Notes under the pieces: model-generated | Database searches by the model: none | Told to the model about the DNA's origin: nothing | What the model saw: only the letters and a program-made list of their open reading frames with translations | DNA from: Bacillota bacterium | GTDB lineage: Bacteria; Bacillota; Clostridia; Lachnospirales; Lachnospiraceae | Length of the DNA stretch: 11,658 nt | Assembly (NCBI GenBank): GCA_023415655.1 | Contig: JAEZKD010000198.1 | Coordinates: forward strand, 1-11,658 | Direction: 5' to 3' | Program-made: the position numbers and the translations under genes | In this document: one piece after another, positions 1 through 6,095 of the stretch | Layout: the number at the start of each line of letters is the position of its first letter | Position numbering within the stretch: the stretch's first letter is position 1

Positions 1-20
1 AAATTAAAGGAGGAGTAACG

Positions 21-1346
21 ATGAAAACTATCCGATATGAAACAAGAGGGAATGGAATAGAAGTAGAAGAATTAAAAAAGTACTTAGGAGAGGAAGTGAC
101 TCTTCATGGTAGTATTTATAAGATACGCAAAATGAGTGGATTTGCATTTGTTTTGGTACGAACCAAACGTGATGTCATTCAGTGTGTATACGCAAAGGAA
201 TTCTCACGATTTGCAATTGAAGAGCTGAAGGAAGAAATGTGTGTGAATACAACTGCGACAGTGGTTGCAGACGAGCGGTCTAGAACAGGATATGAGCTTC
301 ATTTACGTCAAATTGAGGTGATATCAGAGCCCGTAGAAACACCAAAGCTTGTGATTCATAACAAAATGGTGGATACCTCGATTGAGAATCTGTTAAATTA
401 TCGACCACTGACATTACGAAACGAGAGGGAACGAGCAATCTTTAAGCTGCAGGAGGGAATTGTACGAGGCTTTCGTTTGTTTTTACAGGAGCATAGCTTT
501 ACCGAAATTCATAGTCCTAAAATTGTACAGGCTGGAGCAGAGGGGGGAGCCAATATTTTTACATTGGACTATTTTGGATCGGTCGCTTATCTTGCACAGA
601 GTCCACAATTTTATAAGCAAATGATGGTTGGAGTGTTTGAACGCGTCTATGAGATTGCTCCAGTTTTTCGCGCAGAAAAGCATGATACCTCAAGGCACCT
701 GAATGAATATACTAGTGTTGACTTTGAGATGGGGTATATTCAAAGCTTTGAAGAATTGATGCAGATGGAAACTGGGATGCTACAATCGGCAATCAACTTA
801 CTTACTTCAGAGTATTCAAAAGAATTAGAGCTTCTTAAGGTTGTACTTCCTAGCATAGATCGAATACCTGCAATGAAGTTTATCGAAGCAAAGGAGCTTG
901 TAGCTGAAGAATTCCACAGACCAATTAAAGATTATGAAGATTTTGAGCCGGAAGAAGAAAAGCTACTTTCAAAGGTAATTTTAAAGAAGACTGGAAGTGA
1001 ATTCATCTTTGTAACTCATTATCCAAGTAAGAAACGTCCATTTTATGCAATGGAGGATCCAAACAATCACGAAGAAACATTAAGCTTTGACTTAATTTTT
1101 CGTGGTCTTGAAATCACAACTGGTGGACAAAGAATTCATAATTATGAAGAGCAGGTAGCTAAGATGAAACAGCGTGGCATGAAGCTAGAACAATTTGATA
1201 GCTATCTGATGATGCATAAGTATGGTATGCCACCGCACGGTGGATTAGGACTAGGATTAGAACGTTTTACAGCAAAACTACTTGGGTTTGAGAATGTACG
1301 TTATGCGACTTTATTTCCTCGCGATCAGAATCGTTTGATCCCATAA
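21..1346 (+). CDS. aspS: Aspartyl-tRNA synthetase, archaeal/eukaryal type (class IIb)
   Basis: Charges tRNA with aspartate in the cytoplasm. The 441-aa length fits the short archaeal-type AspRS rather than the ~590-aa bacterial type, and no GAD insertion domain is visible. An N-terminal OB-fold anticodon-binding domain covers about residues 18-105. The class II catalytic core follows: motif 1 around residues 150-168, motif 2 at 216-236 with the FRAEKHDTSRHLNEY signature, and motif 3 at 408-441 with GLGLGLER and Arg415. The ATG has an AAAGGAGG SD at 6-13. Enzymes of this type in clostridia are often non-discriminating, making Asp-tRNA(Asn) for GatCAB; this is family knowledge. Here the OB-fold reads G30-S31 where discriminating archaeal enzymes have Gly-Trp, and the loop at 83-90 lacks the Pro reported for non-discriminating ones, so specificity cannot be called. 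Only 20 bases precede the gene, so its promoter and operon partners lie outside the window. Confidence 0.95.
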   Translation: MKTIRYETRGNGIEVEELKKYLGEEVTLHGSIYKIRKMSGFAFVLVRTKRDVIQCVYAKEFSRFAIEELKEEMCVNTTATVVADERSRTGYELHLRQIEVISEPVETPKLVIHNKMVDTSIENLLNYRPLTLRNERERAIFKLQEGIVRGFRLFLQEHSFTEIHSPKIVQAGAEGGANIFTLDYFGSVAYLAQSPQFYKQMMVGVFERVYEIAPVFRAEKHDTSRHLNEYTSVDFEMGYIQSFEELMQMETGMLQSAINLLTSEYSKELELLKVVLPSIDRIPAMKFIEAKELVAEEFHRPIKDYEDFEPEEEKLLSKVILKKTGSEFIFVTHYPSKKRPFYAMEDPNNHEETLSFDLIFRGLEITTGGQRIHNYEEQVAKMKQRGMKLEQFDSYLMMHKYGMPPHGGLGLGLERFTAKLLGFENVRYATLFPRDQNRLIP

Positions 1347-1415
1347 GGGTAGAAGAAGGTAATCCCGTCCGTTTGCCTATCGATTACTCGAACTTAAGTG
1401 AAGTATATAGAAAAC

Positions 1416-1450
1416 AAAAAAACACATAAACAATCGTTTATGTGTTTTTT
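1416..1450. terminator. Bidirectional intrinsic terminator between aspS and tRNA-Glu
   Basis: An inverted repeat pairs AACACATAAAC (1421-1431) with GTTTATGTGTT (1436-1446) around a 4-nt AATC loop. A-runs on the left and T-runs on the right give a U-tract for transcripts from either side. It lies between the convergent ends of aspS (+) and the tRNA gene (-), and probably serves both. Confidence 0.8.
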
Positions 1451-1459
1451 AATAATAAG

Positions 1460-1531
1460 CAGCTCGTAGGGGAATCGAACCCCTGTTTCCGCCGTGAGAG
1501 GGCGGCGTCTTAACCGCTTGACCAACGAGCC
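1460..1531 (-). tRNA. tRNA-Glu, anticodon CUC (reads GAG)
   Basis: Read on the minus strand it folds into a full cloverleaf. The acceptor is GGCTCGT with ACGAGCT, including a G1-U72 wobble. The D-arm follows, then an anticodon stem CCGCC/GGCGG around the loop CTCTCAC (anticodon CTC), then a T-arm AGGGG/CCCCT around TTCGATT. The discriminator base is G (complement of 1460), as in many bacterial Glu tRNAs. The next bases on the minus strand are CTT, so the 3' CCA is not encoded and must be added enzymatically. It is a single-gene unit, facing aspS, with its own promoter and terminator. Confidence 0.97.
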
Positions 1532-1545
1532 TTGGAACATTTATT

Positions 1546-1574
1546 AATATACACTATGTCAAAAGAAAATGCAA
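1546..1574 (-). promoter_or_regulatory. Promoter of tRNA-Glu
   Basis: On the minus strand, TTGCAT (1574-1569) is followed by a 17-bp spacer and TATATT (1551-1546). The -10 ends 15 bases before the first tRNA base, which leaves a short 5' leader for RNase P to remove. A perfect TTGACA lies inside the spacer but has no correctly spaced -10. Confidence 0.6.
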
Positions 1575-1755
1575 GTACTTTTTTCACTCTTTTTTGTATT
1601 TTTTTAATTGTATGTACTTTTTATGGGTATAATATACAATTTAAGCTTTCAATGGAGAGGATATCTTTCGTATCATGGATGGAATACATAGCTTCCAAGG
1701 TATCAAAAATTGTCGGTTTGTGAGTCTAAAAAATCAAAAACTTACCGTTGTTCTA

Positions 1756-1784
1756 TTTACATTATTTACCATATCAGTTATACT
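1756..1784 (+). promoter_or_regulatory. Sigma-A-type promoter of the small zinc-ribbon gene
   Basis: TTTACA (1756-1761), a 17-bp spacer and TATACT (1779-1784) match the vegetative consensus at five of six bases in each box. Transcription would start near 1791, giving a leader of about 20 nt that just holds the SD of the gene at 1811. Confidence 0.7.
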
Positions 1785-1810
1785 AAATAACGTATGAAAG
1801 GAGAAAAACC

Positions 1811-2008
1811 ATGCTGAAAATCTATATTTGCCCAAAATGCTACAACGTCAGAATGGTATCTAAAAAACCTAACGCTATTTGCCTTCACTGTGACGAGGAA
1901 CTAAAGCAGTGTGATATTACCTATGATAAATACACCGAATTGGATGATGACGAAAGGCAAGAGTACATTGAACTTTGGAAACAAAAATCGGTTTTGGAAT
2001 GTAATTAA
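1811..2008 (+). CDS. Small zinc-ribbon-like protein, function unknown
   Basis: A 65-aa protein. Two CxxC knuckles, CPKC (residues 7-10) and CLHC (24-27), separated by 13 residues, look like a four-cysteine zinc ribbon. Two further cysteines, C34 and C64, fall outside the pattern. The C-terminal half is acidic and probably helical (residues 40-58). It starts at an ATG with a good SD, AAAGGAGA at 1797-1804, and has its own well-formed promoter, so it appears to be a genuine monocistronic gene. There is no signal peptide or membrane span. It sits between the tRNA-Glu gene and alaS, which gives no clear functional hint. I do not recognise a named family. A zinc-dependent nucleic-acid or protein-binding role is a guess from the fold only. 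Confidence 0.8.
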   Translation: MLKIYICPKCYNVRMVSKKPNAICLHCDEELKQCDITYDKYTELDDDERQEYIELWKQKSVLECN

Positions 2009-2059
2009 CCAAAATAGCAATTAGGTATGACATACAAAGGTATTTATCGACTCATTTTA

Positions 2060-2088
2060 TTGACAAATAGGCAAGAACTACTTATAAT
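2060..2088 (+). promoter_or_regulatory. Consensus sigma-A promoter of alaS
   Basis: TTGACA (2060-2065), exactly 17 bp, then TATAAT (2083-2088): a perfect match to the vegetative consensus. The start would be near 2095, giving a leader of about 90 nt before the GTG of alaS. Confidence 0.9.
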
Positions 2089-2110
2089 AATCTTTTAGTG
2101 TGAGATAGTA

Positions 2111-2149
2111 AATTTCATGTTTCAAGGAATTGATTGATTCCATGAAATT
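2111..2149 (+). promoter_or_regulatory. Hairpin-forming alaS leader, alternative pairings, no T-box
   Basis: AATTTCATG (2111-2119) pairs perfectly with CATGAAATT (2141-2149). An alternative inner stem pairs TTTCA-A-GGAAT (2120-2130) with ATTCC-A-TGAAA (2137-2147) around a 6-nt loop, with one A-A mismatch. The two folds share the same right arm, so they exclude each other. No T-box consensus and no terminator-like U-run are present, and the leader is too short for a T-box riboswitch. Whether the structure regulates alaS is unknown. Confidence 0.5.
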
Positions 2150-2186
2150 GATATTAGATTTAAAGTGATTATTAGGAGGATGAGCG

Positions 2187-4826
2187 GTGAAAGCTTACGG
2201 CGTGAATGAATTAAGAAAAATGTTTTTAGATTTCTTTGAAAGTAAGGGACATCTAAAGATGAACAGTTTTTCATTAGTACCACATGGTGATAAGAGTTTA
2301 TTGTTAATTAATTCAGGAATGGCACCTTTAAAGCCATATTTTACAGGACAGGAGATTCCACCAAGACGACGTGTTACCACTTGTCAGAAGTGTATTCGTA
2401 CTGGCGATATAGAGAATATTGGAAAGACTGCAAGACATGGTACCTTTTTTGAGATGCTTGGTAACTTCTCATTTGGTGATTACTTTAAACATGAAGCTAT
2501 TGCATGGTCTTGGGAGTTTTTAACTGAGGTAGTTGGATTAGATGCGAATCGTCTTTATCCATCCATCTATTTAGATGATGAAGAAGCATTTGAGATTTGG
2601 AACAAAGAGGTTGGTATTCCAGCAGATCGTATTTTCCGTTTTGGAAAGGCTGATAATTTCTGGGAGCACGGTGCTGGCCCTTGTGGTCCATGTTCTGAAA
2701 TCTATTATGACCGTGGAGAAAAGTATGGTTGTGGTAAACCAAGTTGTACGGTAGGTTGTGATTGCGATCGTTATATCGAGGTTTGGAACAATGTATTTAC
2801 TCAGTTTAATGGGGATGGCGAAGGCAATTATACAGAACTTGAGAATAAGAACATTGATACCGGTATGGGACTTGAACGTCTTGCAGTGGTTGTTCAGGAT
2901 GTAGATTCTTTATTTGACGTAGATACGGTAAAGGCAATTCGTGATAAGGTATGTCAGGTTGCGAATGTAACCTATAAGACAGATCCTAAGGTGGATATGT
3001 CGGTTCGTTTGATTACGGATCATATTCGTTCGGTAACATTTATGACTTCAGATGGTATTATTCCATCCAACGAAGGTAGAGGATATGTACTTCGTAGATT
3101 GTTAAGAAGAGCTGCTCGCCATGGAAGATTACTTGGAATTCAAGGTAAATTCCTTGCTGAATTAAGTAAGACCGTAATTGCAGAGTCTAAGGATGGGTAT
3201 CCAGAATTAGAAGAAAAGAAGGATTACATCTTAAAGGTATTAACAATTGAAGAAGAAAAGTTCAATAAGACAATCGATCAAGGACTTTCCATCCTAGCAG
3301 ATATGGAAGAAGCTCTTGTGAAGGAAGGTAAGAAGATATTAAGTGGTGAGGATGCATTTAAGTTATATGATACTTATGGATTCCCAATTGACTTAACAAG
3401 AGAAATTCTGGAAGAAAAAGGATTCACAATTGATGAAGAGGGCTTTAAAAAAGCAATGCAGGTGCAGAGAGAGACTGCTCGTAATGCTCGTGCTGTAACG
3501 AATTATATGGGTGCAGATGCTTCTGTATATGATGAAATCGACCCAGCAATTACCTCTGAATTCGTAGGCTATGATAGAACTTCCCATACTTCTAAGATTA
3601 GCGTTATAACAACCGAAACAGAGCTTACCGATGAAATCGTGGGTGGACAGGCTGCTACGATCATTGTAGATGAGACTCCTTTCTATCCAACCATGGGTGG
3701 TCAGGCAGCAGATACAGGTGTGATTACCAAAGATGGTGCAACCTTTGAAGTAGAAGATACCATAAAGTTAAAAGGTGGTAAGATTGGTCATGTTGGAACT
3801 GTGGTTGAAGGAAGCTTTGCAGTTGGTGATACAGTTACCTTAACCATTGATGAGGAACAAAGAAAAGATACTGGTAAGAATCACAGTGCAACTCACTTAC
3901 TTCAAAAGGCTCTTCGTACGGTCTTAGGTTCTCACGTAGAACAGGCTGGTTCTTTAGTAACAGCAAATCATTTACGTTTTGACTTTACTCACTTTTCTGC
4001 AATGACCAAAGAGGAAATTGCAAAGGTGGAAGCAATTGTTAATGAGGAGATTGCAAAGAATCTTCCTGTAGTAACAGATATGATGTCCATTGAAGAAGCG
4101 AAGAAGAGCGGTGCTATGGCATTGTTTGGAGAAAAGTACGGTGAAAGTGTACGTGTGGTTAGCATGGGTGACTTTAGTAAGGAGCTTTGTGGTGGTACTC
4201 ACGTAGCTAATACCGGAGTGATTTCTGTATTTAAGATTTTATCTGAGGCTGGTATTGCAGCTGGTGTACGTCGTATTGAAGCAATTACAGGTAATGCTGT
4301 ATTTGAGTATTATAAAAATATTGAAGAAGAATTAGTGATGGCTGCAAAAGCTGCCAAATCAGACACTGCAGGCCTTGTAAAGAAGATTGAAGCACTTTAT
4401 GAGGAATTAAAAGCAACTCAATCTGAGAATGAGAAATTAAAAGCTAAGCTTGCGAATAATTCCTTAGGTGATGTTATGAACCAGGTAGTAGAAGTAAAGG
4501 GAGTGAAAGTCCTAGCTGCTAAGGTTCCTGATGTTGATATGAATGGTCTTAGAAATCTTGGAGATCAGCTCAAGGAGAAATTAGGAGAAGGTGTCATTTT
4601 ATTGGCTTCTGCAACAGAGGGTAAGGTTAATTTGATCACGATGGCTACTGACGAAGCAATGGCAAAGGGCGCTCATGCTGGTAACTTAATTAAAGAGGTT
4701 GCAGCTGTTGTAGGCGGTGGCGGTGGCGGTCGTCCAAACATGGCTCAGGCTGGTGGTAAAAATCCTGCAGGCATCGATGAAGCAATTAAGAAGGCAGTTT
4801 TAGTAGTAGAAACTCAAATAAAGTAA
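2187..4826 (+). CDS. alaS: Alanyl-tRNA synthetase
   Basis: Charges tRNA(Ala) in the cytoplasm and clears mischarged Ser/Gly-tRNA(Ala). The 879 aa are full length for the family. The class II aminoacylation domain fills about residues 1-240 (GMAPLKPYF, TTCQKCIRTGDIENIG, GNFSFGDYF), followed by the tRNA-recognition helices. The editing domain carries the zinc-site signatures HSATH (His566, His570) and CGGTH (Cys668, His672). A coiled coil at about 735-755 leads into the C-terminal DHHA1/C-Ala domain with its glycine-rich GGGGGGRPNMAQAGG near residue 845. The start is GTG at 2187 with AGGAGGA at 2174-2180; the ATG at 2180 is out of frame. It is driven by a perfect consensus promoter. No convincing terminator separates it from rpsU, so some readthrough into rpsU is possible. 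Confidence 0.98.
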   Translation: MKAYGVNELRKMFLDFFESKGHLKMNSFSLVPHGDKSLLLINSGMAPLKPYFTGQEIPPRRRVTTCQKCIRTGDIENIGKTARHGTFFEMLGNFSFGDYFKHEAIAWSWEFLTEVVGLDANRLYPSIYLDDEEAFEIWNKEVGIPADRIFRFGKADNFWEHGAGPCGPCSEIYYDRGEKYGCGKPSCTVGCDCDRYIEVWNNVFTQFNGDGEGNYTELENKNIDTGMGLERLAVVVQDVDSLFDVDTVKAIRDKVCQVANVTYKTDPKVDMSVRLITDHIRSVTFMTSDGIIPSNEGRGYVLRRLLRRAARHGRLLGIQGKFLAELSKTVIAESKDGYPELEEKKDYILKVLTIEEEKFNKTIDQGLSILADMEEALVKEGKKILSGEDAFKLYDTYGFPIDLTREILEEKGFTIDEEGFKKAMQVQRETARNARAVTNYMGADASVYDEIDPAITSEFVGYDRTSHTSKISVITTETELTDEIVGGQAATIIVDETPFYPTMGGQAADTGVITKDGATFEVEDTIKLKGGKIGHVGTVVEGSFAVGDTVTLTIDEEQRKDTGKNHSATHLLQKALRTVLGSHVEQAGSLVTANHLRFDFTHFSAMTKEEIAKVEAIVNEEIAKNLPVVTDMMSIEEAKKSGAMALFGEKYGESVRVVSMGDFSKELCGGTHVANTGVISVFKILSEAGIAAGVRRIEAITGNAVFEYYKNIEEELVMAAKAAKSDTAGLVKKIEALYEELKATQSENEKLKAKLANNSLGDVMNQVVEVKGVKVLAAKVPDVDMNGLRNLGDQLKEKLGEGVILLASATEGKVNLITMATDEAMAKGAHAGNLIKEVAAVVGGGGGGRPNMAQAGGKNPAGIDEAIKKAVLVVETQIK

Positions 4827-4864
4827 AAAGTTTTGGTTTTTTTTGAATAACTAGCAAAAAAGTA

Positions 4865-4893
4865 TTGACAATTTTCTTATCAGTCTGTATAAT
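4865..4893 (+). promoter_or_regulatory. Consensus sigma-A promoter of rpsU
   Basis: TTGACA (4865-4870), 17 bp, TATAAT (4888-4893): a perfect consensus match 38 bases after the alaS stop. The leader to the rpsU ATG is about 72 nt and can form a small hairpin, AGTTGT (4925-4930) with ACAATT (4937-4942). Confidence 0.9.
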
Positions 4894-4949
4894 CTTTTTA
4901 GTGCTATTCAAAAAATACCCAAACAGTTGTAAAAGCACAATTCATAACT

Positions 4950-4965
4950 GGAGGGAGGTTAGGTG
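4950..4965 (+). promoter_or_regulatory. Double Shine-Dalgarno region of rpsU
   Basis: A strong SD, GGAGGGAGG (4950-4958), lies 14 nt before the ATG at 4973, further than usual. A second anti-SD match, AGGTG (4961-4965), lies 7 nt before it. Either may be used. No ATG, GTG or TTG in the rpsU frame sits closer to the strong SD, and the conserved S21 N-terminus fixes the start at 4973. Confidence 0.55.
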
Positions 4966-4972
4966 TGAGTCT

Positions 4973-5149
4973 ATGTCAAATGTAATCGTAAAAGAGAACG
5001 AATCCTTAGACAGCGCTCTCCGCAGATTCAAGAGAAATTGCGCGAAGGCCGGAATCCAGCAGGAGATTCGTAAAAGAGAACATTACGAGAAACCAAGCGT
5101 AAAGCGTAAGAAAAAGTCTGAAGCTGCTCGTAAGCGTAAGTTTAAATAA
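4973..5149 (+). CDS. rpsU: 30S ribosomal protein S21
   Basis: Small-subunit protein that sits near the 3' end of 16S rRNA and helps initiation. It is 58 aa, the usual Firmicutes size. The N-terminus is typical of S21 (MSNVIVKENESLDSALRRFK), followed by the NCAKAGI...EIRKREHYEKPS core and a Lys/Arg-rich C-terminal tail (KRKKKSEAARKRKFK) that binds rRNA. The open frame runs upstream to 4865, but that extension overlaps the promoter and is not coding. It has its own consensus promoter and a strong terminator, so it is mainly monocistronic. In other Firmicutes rpsU lies close to yqfC-yqfD-phoH; here the agr module separates them. Confidence 0.96.
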   Translation: MSNVIVKENESLDSALRRFKRNCAKAGIQQEIRKREHYEKPSVKRKKKSEAARKRKFK

Positions 5150-5160
5150 TAAGTGCAAGG

Positions 5161-5204
5161 AAACCTCGGTATGTATGTACCGAGGTTTTATTTTTGTTTT
5201 TTTA
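5161..5204 (+). terminator. Intrinsic terminator of rpsU
   Basis: A perfect 11-bp stem, AAACCTCGGTA (5161-5171) with TACCGAGGTTT (5178-5188), a 6-nt loop, then a T-rich tract to 5204. It starts 11 bases after the rpsU stop. Confidence 0.92.
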
Positions 5205-5242
5205 AACGAAAAGCAGAATACAAAGCCCCCTTTGCATTCTGC
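5205..5242 (-). terminator. Intrinsic terminator of the agr module
   Basis: On the minus strand, GCAGAATGCAAAG pairs with CTTTGTATTCTGC around a GGGG loop (5242 down to 5213). The one non-Watson-Crick position is a G-U pair in this strand's RNA but an A-C mismatch in the other, which shows the direction. TTTTCGTTT follows. It lies about 50 bases past the agrD stop and faces the rpsU terminator. Confidence 0.85.
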
Positions 5243-5290
5243 CCATTTTAAATACCCCTCTCAAATTGTATAACTAGTTTTATCTATGCA

Positions 5291-5413
5291 TTATTTCTTC
5301 ATGCATTTTGGTTCTCTTGGCTGGTATAAAAGGTATAGAGATGCCCATCCATTCCCTTTTTTTGCAGTTGTCTGACCAGCTTTTGCGACAGCTTTCAATA
5401 GATTACTCTTCAT
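5291..5413 (-). CDS. agrD: AgrD-type cyclic autoinducer pro-peptide, Ser in place of Cys
   Basis: A 40-aa peptide gene, short enough to be missed by length-limited gene finding. An amphipathic Lys/Ala-rich leader (residues 1-19) is followed by GNGWA, then S25-L-Y-L-L29, then the conserved tail YQPREP (30-35) and KCMKK. In AgrD proteins such as that of Listeria, a five-residue ring beginning with Cys directly precedes Tyr-Glu-Pro-x-x-Pro; the match here puts Ser25 at the ring position. AgrB would cut after Leu29 and join its carboxyl group to the Ser hydroxyl, giving a lactone. Cys37 is in the discarded tail. The ATG (5413-5411) overlaps the end of agrB by 11 nt and has a strong SD, GAGGAGGTG, inside the agrB 3' end, so the two are translationally linked. 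Mature N-terminus unknown. Confidence 0.88.
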   Translation of the reverse strand: MKSNLLKAVAKAGQTTAKKGNGWASLYLLYQPREPKCMKK

Positions 5414-5990
5414 TCGTTTTCACCTCCTCATATACAGATGCAAATAACATAAACATGGCAATAGATGCCAGTGTAAGCGAAATAATAATAGCAAAGATTG
5501 GTTTGACAAAGATGGTTATAAGTGATATTCCAATCCATAAGATACTAAGTTGAATCGACTTGATACGATTCGTCTTTTTTACATCTTCTGAAAGTGGTTT
5601 ATTCTTATGTTCCATTGGTGCAAAACGAAAAATTGTTATTCCATACAGTATAAGCATTAAGATAATCAAAAGGCGCCATTCAATTGCTAATAGGTATGTT
5701 GATAAAAACATAACGGATAAATACGTAAGTAAAAAGGTTAAGATACAAGTAATAAAATGATTGGCATGAAAACCACCACAGCGTTGTCTTGTGATAATAA
5801 AGACAAAAAGGAAAAGTAAGGTTTCAAGAGTTCTACCTAAAATCATCCCTAACATTAGTGTGGTGAAAACTCCAAAAAAGCTTGATATGAGTAATTCATA
5901 ACCATACACATATATCTCTTTCTCGTCCTCTAGAATAACTCCCTTTTTACACAAAAAATTAGCTATGCGAATACTTAATAAGTTAATCAT
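5403..5990 (-). CDS. agrB: AgrB-type autoinducer pro-peptide peptidase/cyclase (membrane)
   Basis: Integral membrane cysteine endopeptidase that trims AgrD and cyclises the signal. It is 195 aa from the ATG at 5990, a normal length. The catalytic pair lies in RQRCGGFHANHFITC: His75 and Cys82 in this numbering, seven residues apart as in Staphylococcus AgrB (His77/Cys84). Several hydrophobic spans follow (about residues 32-53, 57-67, 80-101, 105-120, 145-162, 165-184). The open frame extends to a GTG at 5999, but the SD AAGGAG occupies 6004-5999 and overlaps that GTG, while it is 8 nt from the ATG at 5990, so the ATG is chosen. It follows the kinase gene by about 105 bp containing a putative promoter and LytTR repeat, and overlaps agrD. 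Confidence 0.95.
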   Translation of the reverse strand: MINLLSIRIANFLCKKGVILEDEKEIYVYGYELLISSFFGVFTTLMLGMILGRTLETLLFLFVFIITRQRCGGFHANHFITCILTFLLTYLSVMFLSTYLLAIEWRLLIILMLILYGITIFRFAPMEHKNKPLSEDVKKTNRIKSIQLSILWIGISLITIFVKPIFAIIISLTLASIAMFMLFASVYEEVKTNEE

Positions 5991-6011
5991 ATGATTCACT
6001 CCTTAAGTATG

Positions 6012-6040
6012 AACATAGCTTATTTTTTGAGTTAATTCAA
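6012..6040 (-). promoter_or_regulatory. Candidate promoter of agrBD
   Basis: On the minus strand, TTGAAT (6040-6035), 17 bp, TATGTT (6017-6012), matching four of six bases in each box. A weak core like this suits an activator-dependent promoter, and a direct repeat of LytTR type lies 4 bp upstream of the -35 box. It would start transcription just upstream of the agrB SD. Confidence 0.45.
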
Positions 6041-6044
6041 GTAG

Positions 6045-6075
6045 TCTGTCGTAATCTGCAGAATTCTGACGTAAT
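6045..6075 (-). promoter_or_regulatory. Putative LytTR-regulator direct-repeat operator
   Basis: On the minus strand, ATTACGTCAGA (6075-6065) and ATTACGACAGA (6055-6045) agree at 10 of 11 positions and lie 20 bp apart start to start, about two helical turns. LytTR regulators such as AgrA bind pairs of short direct repeats spaced roughly two turns apart, just upstream of the -35. Position, orientation and the linked regulator gene fit; the binding itself is inferred. Confidence 0.5.
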
Positions 6076-6095
6076 TGGTAAGTAAAAACTCATTT

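Noticed and set aside
1532..1723. 63-aa frame after the tRNA gene
   Set aside because: It starts next to the tRNA end, covers the tRNA promoter, has no SD and low-complexity hydrophobic content; it is probably chance.
2009..2186. T-box riboswitch before alaS
   Set aside because: No T-box motif or antiterminator/terminator pair, and only about 90 nt of leader after a clear promoter.
4827..4864. Terminator between alaS and rpsU
   Set aside because: There is a T-run (4839-4846) but no real stem before it, only weak A-T pairing.
4865..4972. N-terminal extension of the rpsU frame (94-aa version)
   Set aside because: It begins with a TTG that is part of the -35 box, covers the promoter and leader, and lies upstream of the conserved S21 start and of both SD sites.
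5401..5760. Plus-strand frames over agrB (66-81 aa)
   Set aside because: Antisense to the clearly conserved agrB, with no promoter or SD.
5991..5999. GTG at 5999 as the agrB start
   Set aside because: The SD AAGGAG (6004-5999) overlaps the GTG; the ATG at 5990 has correct 8-nt spacing.
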